Shown in pieces: positions 56,968 through 64,000 of a stretch of 64,000 nucleotides of DNA. Position 1 is the stretch's first letter. Every line of letters starts with the position of its first letter. Origin of the DNA: Ursus arctos (Eukaryota > Chordata > Mammalia > Carnivora > Ursidae); assembly GCF_023065955.2 (NCBI RefSeq), contig NW_026622997.1:21432001-21496000 (forward strand). Direction: 5' to 3'. A program made the translations under genes and the position numbers. A model generated the notes under the pieces. It was not told where the DNA came from. It worked only from the letters and a program-made list of their open reading frames with translations, and did no database searches.

Positions 56968-57168
56968 GGATTGAGGAGACCGAAGAAAGCTGAGGACAGG
57001 CTGATGGGCTCAGGTGGGAAGTTGCAGTATCTCACCATGACCACCGAAAATCCGACGGCGGGAGACCTGGCTCCAGCCCCCCTTGTCACTTGCAAACTCT
57101 GCTTGTGCGAACAGTCCCTGGACAAGATGACCACGCTCCAGGAATGCCGCTGCCTCTTCTGCACAGCT
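56968..57168 (+). other. RNF144B: RNF144B exon 2 (36 nt of 5'UTR plus start codon and 55 codons)
   Basis: The acceptor is a pyrimidine-rich run ending in CCTGTAG at 56961-56967, so the exon starts at 56968. The donor is GCT|GTAAGT at 57168/57169. The exon is 201 nt: 36 nt of 5'UTR and 165 nt of coding sequence, finishing in phase 0. A 25-bp tandem duplication lies immediately upstream, where the branch point would be expected. Confidence 0.93.
57004..57168 (+). CDS. RNF144B: RNF144B first coding exon (codons 1-55, partial CDS)
   Basis: This is the N-terminus of an RBR (RING1-IBR-RING2) E3 ubiquitin ligase. From knowledge of the family, RNF144B is a p53-induced, membrane-anchored ligase that takes ubiquitin from UbcH7-type E2s through a RING2 cysteine; reported substrates include p21 and BAX. 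The 55 codons read [10 protein letters not shown]..., then [20 protein letters not shown], and end in ...CRCLFCTA, matching my memory of RNF144B closely and RNF144A less well. RING1 zinc ligands visible are Cys30, Cys33, Cys48, Cys50 and Cys53. The next ligand should be the first residue of exon 3, so the junction splits RING1 in phase 0 after Ala55. The reading frame has no upstream in-frame ATG in the exon. The first ATG (57004) has C at -3 and G at +4, a mediocre context; Met12 (57037) has A at -3. The donor GTAAGT begins at 57169. The remaining roughly 250 residues lie outside the window. Confidence 0.96.
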
Positions 57169-57199
57169 GTAAGTTTTCCCTGATGCCTGCGTCACGAGC

Positions 57200-57630
57200 G
57201 CAAGAAACTACAGAAGGGGAGAACTGTAGAAGGATGGGATCGGCTTCCATGGCTTTCTGAGAAGCCAGGGTTTGTGATAACAGGCCCCTGTTTTGGAGAG
57301 CAGTTCCATGTTTGGCTCTGTCTCCAAGTAGTACCTTGAATGGGAAATCTGGTACTTACTGGTGTTTAGGCAAAGGGTAATGTAAGTGTGAAATTTAATA
57401 ATTGGTTAAATAAGCAGAATCTGTTCTTAAAGGAGTAGGCAAGGAACAAAATAGAAATATTTCTAACACGTCTTAATTAACTACCATCTGTAAGGAGTTT
57501 GTCAGATATTTTGAATGATGGAGAAAGCAGGTAGCAATTTACTGAATTTTCTTTCATAGACTTGCTCTTTCCTACAAAGTACATGATACCTAATTCTTTG
57601 ACTTTGTCATATCTCCTTCTTTTTCTTTTT
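57200..57630. other. Intron 2, unique sequence
   Basis: No element seen before the CT-rich target site of the next SINE. Confidence 0.5.
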
Positions 57631-57819
57631 CTTTCTTTCTTTTTTTTTTTTAAAGATTTTATTTATTTATTTGACAGAGACAGCCAGCAAGAGAGGGAAC
57701 ACAAGCAGGGGGAGTGGGAGAGGAAGAAGCAGGCTCCTAGCAGAAGAGCCTGATGTGGGGCTCGATCCCAGATCGCTGGGATCACGCCCTGAGCCAAAGG
57801 CAGACGCTTAATGACTGCG
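57631..57819 (-). mobile_element. CanSINE, bear-type, antisense, 5'-truncated, with 16-bp TSD
   Basis: 'gacagccagcaagagaggga' block; ends 'aatgactgcg', lacking the ACCCAGGCGCCCC head. TSD CCTTCTTTTTCTTTTT at 57615-57630 and 57820-57835. Confidence 0.95.
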
Positions 57820-58059
57820 CCTTCTTTTTCTTTTTTCACAATATGCGGGGTGGTACTTATTCCTCCTAATGAAGAGAAGCCTGCAGATCTCCAGGGGTGG
57901 GCTTGTCTCTTTGATTCTGACACTTGATATCAATGTCTGTGACCCTGACCGCACAGATCCCTGAAGGTTGGTTGGTTAAGGTGTGAAGATAGGAAACAGA
58001 CTGATAGATTCTAAGTGGCTGCTAGAAGCATGAACCCAGGTGGTCTTAATCAAATTTTC

Positions 58060-58290
58060 ATTTATTCAAGTGTCTTTTGAGCTCCTGCTGTGTACCAGGG
58101 ACTCTGCCGGGTGATGGGAATATAGCCGTGAATGAGATGCTTCCCACAGGGTAGATGGACGCATTGAAGGAACCTTATAAGTTTAGTGAAATCATGGGAA
58201 GCGCGACGTACCCAAAGGAACGTCTCACCCACTTGGGGGTGGGAGGGACATCCTGGTGGCAGTGATCTCTGAGCTGAGGCTTTAAACAAG
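58060..58290 (-). mobile_element. L2 fragment, antisense
   Basis: 'tgagctcctgctgtgtacca', 'gggaatatagccgtgaatga' and 'tctctgagctgaggcttt'. Confidence 0.75.
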
Positions 58291-58311
58291 GGTTGCAAAG
58301 TGATACTCGTG

Positions 58312-58331
58312 GGCCATGTCTGGGCTTGACA
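58312..58331 (+). promoter_or_regulatory. Candidate p53 response element, intron 2
   Basis: GGCCATGTCT and GGGCTTGACA abut with no spacer. They match the p53 half-site at 9 and 8 of 10 positions, and both CWWG cores are intact. Prediction only. Confidence 0.2.
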
Positions 58332-58497
58332 CATTTTTGTTTCCCCAATTGGGAAATTTCATGAAAGAATGAAGAAGTGGTAAGATACAGCTACTCTGGG
58401 TCTATGTTAATAGGCCCAGAAATAGATGATCTTTCCTCTCTCTCTCTCTCTCTATGTATATATCATAATCATCAATTCCTATCTATATATCTATTCT

Positions 58498-58702
58498 TTT
58501 TTTTTAAGATTTATTTTTATTTATTTTAAAGAGAGAGCAAGCAAGCACACGAGTGGGGAGAGGGGCAGAGGGAGCAAACCCCAAGCAGACAGCACGCCCA
58601 GCACAGAGCCCAACACAGGGCTTGATGCCATGACCCATGAGATCATGACCTGAGCCGAAACCAAAAGTCAGATGTTCAACCCGCTGAGCCAGCAGGTGCC
58701 CC
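58498..58702 (-). mobile_element. CanSINE, antisense
   Basis: 'taagatttatttttatttat' to 'gagccagcaggtgcccc'. Confidence 0.93.
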
Positions 58703-59309
58703 TCCTCTGTTTATATTACCTGCCTCTCTCCTGTTTGTATTTGCATCAACTACGCTTTTAAACTGAAGATGGGTGAAGACTCACGCAGGATGTGTGCTGG
58801 GATCTCAGTGTGGCAGAGGCCTGATGCCTCAGTTACAATATTTACCATTTATCTTTGCTGGTGCACCTTGTATGGGCAGACTGTTAATACTTATTATACA
58901 ACAAGTATAATAATCACCAGACAAAGGTGGGTTTAATGCTCTGACTTGAGAAGCAAATTGAATTGTTCAGTTCCAGTGACCAGCGTCAAGGGGAGCAAGG
59001 AGAAAGGAATCAGTAAGGAAGTAGAATCATTTATCAAGAGCTATGTTTACTAAGCATAACTTAAAAAAAAAAAACAACCAGTATAACTAAAGTTAAGGTG
59101 AAATAAATTTTGCTCCATCTCTTTTTGCTTAGTTAATTTAATCAGCACGACATGTTCTCAAGCTCGTGTATATCAATTAAAAAATTTTTTTGAATTGAGA
59201 ATTAGGGTGGGGAGAAGCCTTAGGATGATTTTTTAGGTAAAAAAGAAAGTGACTAAAATCCTTCTCCCAGGTCTCTAATTCTGAGATCCAAAGATGGCAG
59301 CGAATAGTA
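58703..59309. other. Intron 2, nothing recognised
   Basis: No element named. Confidence 0.5.
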
Positions 59310-59475
59310 CTGTTCATCCATTTAATCATTCGGTCCCCACGGAGCCCTCCCCATGTCCAGGAACTGTTGTAGGCTCTGGAACTTACCAGTTTGAGAAACA
59401 AAGCCCAGCAGAGATTGTTGCTCTTAGGAGCTCGCATTCATCAAAGGCAGTTGCATAATAAACAATAAACCTAAT
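59310..59475 (-). mobile_element. L2 fragment, antisense
   Basis: 'atccatttaatcattcggtc', 'gtccaggaactgttgtaggc' and 'gcataataaacaataaacct'. Confidence 0.65.
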
Positions 59476-60409
59476 AAATGGACGAATTATACAGGATTGG
59501 GTAATAGGGCTTCGGGAAGAAATAGAGCTGGGCGAGGAAGGTGCAGCCCGGGCCGGCGATGTTGCGTTTCTAGTAGGTGTCAGGACGAGGGCTCGACTTC
59601 GGTGCTGGTTCTTCCTCTTCTTGTTGGCCTGTGTTGCTTAAGGAAGTGACCGTGTCATCCAAGGGGTGGCTTCAATTTCCTTTGGTCTTGCTTGGCTGCC
59701 GAGGGCTGTGCTTCCGAAGGGATTATTTCTCTGACTTTCTCACCTGTGTTTCAGACCCTTGCCTAATCCTTGAAATAAATGAGTCAGAAGCAATGTTTGG
59801 TTAAAGGCAGGATGGAAATTTGTGTCTCAGGGTGACTGATGTTGAACAGGCAGGATCTGGAATTGAGTTTTTGCGACGAGACTTAGCAGGTCAGGATTCC
59901 CGTTCGTGCACCAGCGTCGGGTGGAGAAGTACACACGCAGACGCAGACGTGGTGTCTGATCCTGTCACAAGCATTGTTGCAAGAGTTCTTAGTTCCCTGT
60001 TAAAAACAACACAATGGCTTCTCGGTTCTCCTTTGGCAATTTGACGGTGGGAGCTAGGACATGTAGATTGTTCTGTCATCTGTGATCGTACTTCCTCATT
60101 GTTGGGGAGTGAGTGCTCCAAACCAGAAAGTCAAATGGCTTGGTATGTTTGATATCCCTCCAAGTCTGGAACTTTCTGTGCCTATAAACATTAACCTTCC
60201 CTGGCTTCCTGATACCCCATTCCCTTTGATCTACCAAAATAGTAAGCTGCATGTAGTTGATTACATTAGTGTCTGTAAATTTGCAATTGGCATCAGACTC
60301 ACCTGAAATACTGCTCTAACTTTTTATTGTTTAGATCTCTTATTTCTCCTTTTAAAAAGCTATCAAAGGATGTGTCTGATCCCCCAGATTTTAGTTTGCA
60401 CTTACATAT
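59476..60409. other. Intron 2, unique sequence
   Basis: Frames of 74-76 codons only; no exon matching the RBR continuation. Confidence 0.5.
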
Positions 60410-60423
60410 TAGATATTAAATAT

Positions 60424-60619
60424 ATTTTTTAAAGATTTTGTTTATTTATTCGAAAGAGATAGAGACAGCCAGCAAGAGAGGGAACACAAGCAGGGGGAGT
60501 GGGAGAGGAAGAAGCAGGCTCCTAGCAGAAGAGCCTGATGTGGGGCTCGATCCCAGAATCCTGGGATCACGCCCTGAGCCGAAGGCAGACGCTTAACCAC
60601 TGTGCCACCCAGGCGCCCC
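60424..60619 (-). mobile_element. CanSINE, bear-type, antisense, with 14-bp TSD
   Basis: 'gacagccagcaagagaggga' block. TSD TAGATATTAAATAT at 60410-60423 and 60620-60633. Confidence 0.97.
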
Positions 60620-60691
60620 TAGATATTAAATATTGATATTAAAGATACCAAGTGTGTTTTGTGTTTTCAAGGCTGAAAAGAAATTTGTGAT

Positions 60692-60870
60692 TTTGTTTTT
60701 TGAAGTTTTATATATTTATTTGAGAGAGAGAGAGAGACAGAGAGAGCACGAGCAGGGAGGACAGGCAGAGGGAGACGGAGAAGCAGACTCCCCCCTGGGC
60801 GCCCAGGACCCTGAGATCATGCCCAGAGCCAAAGGCAGACGATTAACCGACTGAGCCACCCAGCGGCCCC
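60692..60870 (-). mobile_element. CanSINE, antisense
   Basis: 'gaagttttatatatttattt' to 'gagccacccagcggcccc'. Imperfect TSD around TTTGTGA. Confidence 0.93.
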
Positions 60871-62398
60871 TTGTGACATTTTTAAATAGGGCATATACTA
60901 CTAATTTCCAGTTTTAAATATGATTGGTTGGCATATCCTAATTACTGGCTGGGAAAGACGTCTTGTGCATTCTGTGTCTTTAAAATAGTTTTGCTGAGAG
61001 AGTTCTCCCTCCCCTCCTCATTAGGCGGGTGACCAAATGGAATGGTCCTCCTGCTGGATTCTGCATACTTTCATAGATTTAATAAAGCTTTCTATACCTT
61101 TTATCCTTGTCTTGTTTTCCCTAAGAAGTATCTCTGACCAGGTTGCTGTGAGCTTGAATTCTTTCTGTTTCCAAGATCAATGTGCCCTGGGAGAGCAGTA
61201 TGGATAGATGTGAAGTGTCTGACTTGACCTTGGATGTGAACCAGCTCATTCCCTATCTTTAGGGAGATCTGGCCTTTAAATAAGTGCCCCCAACCCACGT
61301 GTGTTCTATGGACCTCCAGCTCTGCGAAACAGAGGTGATCCGTGAATAGAGTGTTCCATGGTCAAATTAGCTCAGAAACTGGTATGTTCTCTCTTCCTCT
61401 CTTGGAAGGGACATAATGCACTTGAGAGGGTCTGTGAAATCTTGTGGTTAAAAGAAAAGCAAGGGGACCCTGTTTAAATCATATAGCTAGTTTCTTGTTA
61501 AAGGAACTTCGTGTGTTCTGTTTCTGATGGTGGTTTCCGTTAGACTATTTGCTCAGCTTTAATATACAGAAGAAAGTACAGTGTAAAGCAAGGAAGTCTA
61601 TACAGGACAGAAATGGGCGTAGCTCTCATTAACATGACTGAACTCATAGATCATGAGGTGCCTTGTGGAGCCAAAGAAGTTGATATTGGGGGGGTTTTGG
61701 AGAGAGGTGTTGCAAAATGACTCTAAGGGTAACGATCTCAGGGATGTTAGTGTATTAACTAATGATATGCAGAAACTCTCTCTCTTCCCTTCTCTCTCTC
61801 TCCCTCTCTCCTATGGATTCAAATAACCCAAACACGAAAATTCCAAATTTCCTTTCCTGGCATTTGCAACATACTCTTTCAGATAACACCACACCGTTAT
61901 AATTCAAGTGGAAGAAAAAAAAAATTCACAAAAGTCAGTTATCAAAGGAGGGAAAATTTGTGGGTTTGCTCCCTGGTGAGCAATTTTTGCCTCTCTGATT
62001 TATTTTGGAAGCTATTTCTGTCCGCCACGAATTAAAGAATAATGGAAACACAGTTGCTTGTTTTTATAACCTAGATAATTTCACCTGAAAAGAGTCGGTA
62101 TGTTGGGCATGGCCTATTTACCTTTCAGATTACAGACAGGATGTGCTGAGCAAAAAGAAAATAACGTCCAGCCTTATTCTTGCCTTTTTTCCATTACATT
62201 TCGTTGGCTCTAAGTAGTTAGAACTCCTTTTACTATTCATTTCTCTGAGCCAAATGGATTTTCCAATGTTTAAAAAAAGTGAGAGGAAATATAAAACTTT
62301 TTAGGCCAAGCCCTTCTTTTCCTTGGGGCCTGTTGAGTGACCTTTAAGAAAAGCCCACATACGGCCTGGGAGACGTTTACAGTTTGGAAAGAGTTTCA
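60871..62398. other. Intron 2, unique sequence
   Basis: CT-rich patch near 61775-61810. No exon or repeat recognised. Confidence 0.5.
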
Positions 62399-62450
62399 GT
62401 GTGTGCGTGCACTAGTGCGCGTGTGTGTTTGTGTGCGTGTGTGTTTGTGT
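62399..62450. repeat. (TG)n with TGCG variants
   Basis: Alternating purine/pyrimidine tract including GCACTAGTGCGCGTG; potential Z-DNA. Confidence 0.85.
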
Positions 62451-62644
62451 TACTCGTGCTCACAAGTGTGTCCACACGGGGTGGTAATTTTCAAATGAAG
62501 CCGAGAACCTTCGGTGGTTCTTTCCGGGACTCTAACTGATAGCTATAGTAGGATTTTGGAAGGAGTGCTGTCTTTCTGCTGCCATCTCCGTGTTCCCTTT
62601 CCAGTGGTGGGTAACCCATGCAGATTTGGAGGGAGAGAGAGACC

Positions 62645-62830
62645 CCAGCTCAGGGTCAGTCTTCGCCATCCATGAGTGTGACATTAGGCCAGATCTTCGG
62701 CTTCTCTGAACCTTAGTGTCCTCACCTGGGGGGTGGAGGGAGGTAGGGGAGGATCGTGGCGATCTCAGAGCGTTGTGGGGGGCGTCAGGTGGGAACCCCA
62801 GGGCAGTTGCTAGCTCAGAGCCAAGTCTCT
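62645..62830 (+). mobile_element. MIR fragment
   Basis: 'gagtgtgacattaggccaga', 'cttctctgaaccttagtgtc' and 'gatctcagagcgttgtgg'. Confidence 0.65.
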
Positions 62831-63139
62831 GGTGAGTTGGTGTTGTTGCTGCTTTCTTTCCTGAGTTCCATCAGTATGCTGAGCTGTTCTGTGTTTCAGT
62901 AACTATTTTAGAGAAAGGAAATCCTGTAAAGACTTGACTGCCTTCCTCATTAGCCTTTTATAAAAAGAGAGTTATAGAGGCGGTTTCAGCCTTACTGCTA
63001 TTCCGAGACACCCACAGACTCACAATTAGGATAGAGAGAGGTTTCTCTGTTGGATTTGTCCGAAGATTGGCTGATGGCTGGCTGCTTCAGCTGAAGAGGT
63101 ACAAGTGGGACTTAGAGGAAAAGCAATACAACTTTAACA

Positions 63140-63705
63140 GTGAACAGAAGAGGGTGTTTACCCAAAGAGTATGAAAACACGAATTCAAAAGGATATGCAC
63201 CCTATGTTTATTGAGGCATTATTTACAATAGCCAAACTATGAAAGCAGTCCAAGTGCCCACTGACAGATGAATGGATAGAGAAGATGTGGTGTATATATA
63301 CAATGGAATATCACTCAGCCATAAAAAGGAACAAAATGTTGCCATTTGCAACAGCTTGGATAGATCTAGAGGGTATCCTGCTACTTGAATTAAGTCAGTC
63401 AGAGAAAGACAAATACCGTATGATTTTACTCATATGTGGAATTTAAGAAACAAAACAAACGAACAAAGGAAAAAAGAGACCAAAAAAATAGATCCTGAAC
63501 TCTAGAGAACAAACAGATGGTTAGCAGAGGGGAGGTGGGTGGGGGTTGGGTGAAGTAAAGGGAATCAAAGAGGGCGTTTGTCCTCATGAGCACTGAGTCA
63601 TGCATGGAGGTGTTGAATCACTGTATTGTGCACCTGAAACTAACACTGTATGTTAACTATACTGGAATTAAAAGAAAAATGATAAAAATAAAACCTTAAA
63701 AAAAT
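63140..63705 (+). mobile_element. Carnivore L1 3' end, 5'-truncated
   Basis: 'gcattatttacaatagccaa', 'tgaatggatagagaagatgt', 'caatggaatatcactcagcc', 'cctgaaactaacactgtatg' and an A-rich tail. Confidence 0.93.
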
Positions 63706-64000
63706 CATAATAGCGACTAGATCAGCACATTCCTGATGCATGTAAGGATCAGATGGAAGTGTCTCAAGCTACCATTTATTTAAAAGCTACTTCTCCCCAG
63801 TGGAATAACCTGCTGGCTTGATAGGTATAGTCTAACATCACTTTAAGTATTTTTTATTAGGAACGCTCTGGAACGGCAAGAAATCATGAAGCATCGCAGG
63901 CCAGCGAGGTCACAAAAATTTTATGTCCCCTCCTCTGGTCGTGACCTGCCAGCCTTTCTGAATCTTTCAAATTCTCTAGTTCTCTGAATTCCCCTGTCTT
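63706..64000. other. Intron 2, nothing recognised at the window edge
   Basis: No exon or repeat identified. Confidence 0.5.

Larger units (their letters stand above)
57169..64000 (+). other. RNF144B: RNF144B intron 2, 5' part (runs off the window)
   Basis: Begins at the exon 2 donor. No exon encoding the CLKQ-type continuation of RING1 was seen up to the right edge. It contains four antisense CanSINEs, L2 and MIR fossils and a 3' L1 end. Confidence 0.85.

Overview
The window is mammalian nuclear DNA from a caniform carnivore, most likely a bear or close relative. The main evidence is about 39 copies of the carnivore tRNA-Lys-derived SINE (CanSINE, SINEC). Eight of these carry the internal block and overall form I associate with the bear/panda subfamily SINEC1_AMe. 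The remaining repeats are L1, L2, MIR, MER5 and MLT1 remnants, as expected for a eutherian genome. Nothing looks prokaryotic, plasmid-borne or viral beyond one ancient solo MaLR LTR.

Only one protein-coding gene is supported: the 5' end of RNF144B (IBRDC2/p53RFP/PIR2), an RBR-type E3 ubiquitin ligase, on the + strand. Its TATA-containing CpG-island promoter lies at about 45.3-45.6 kb. A non-coding exon 1 ends at a consensus donor at 45917/45918, followed by an 11.05 kb intron 1. Exon 2 (56968-57168) holds the start codon and the first 55 codons, including most of RING1, and ends at a consensus donor. Intron 2 runs off the right edge, so the other RBR exons lie outside the window.

Layout: 1-45.3 kb is intergenic and repeat-rich, with MIR/L2/MER5 fossils cut by CanSINEs, an MLT1 LTR at 12.2-12.8 kb, an L1M 3'UTR at 11.3-11.9 kb, a 3.9 kb L1 at 16.2-20.1 kb, an L2 at 21.4-23.1 kb, and nested L1s at 36.3-38.6 kb. 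In human the gene upstream of RNF144B is DEK, over 100 kb away as I recall, so an empty upstream region is expected. The stretch 44.9-54.1 kb (promoter and most of intron 1) has no CanSINE, the longest such gap here. The stretch 54.1-64 kb is the end of intron 1, exon 2 and the start of intron 2, and repeats resume there.

I found no undescribed multi-gene system. The more unusual observations are an L1 ORF2 fragment with target-site-like repeats but no poly(A); all eight bear-type SINEs lying on the minus strand; a 22-codon uORF in exon 1; a second start codon in better context that lines up with the start of the paralogue RNF144A; and a 25-bp tandem duplication beside the exon 2 acceptor. 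Repeat family names come from recognising consensus sequence by eye; edges are approximate unless target-site duplications (TSDs) are given.
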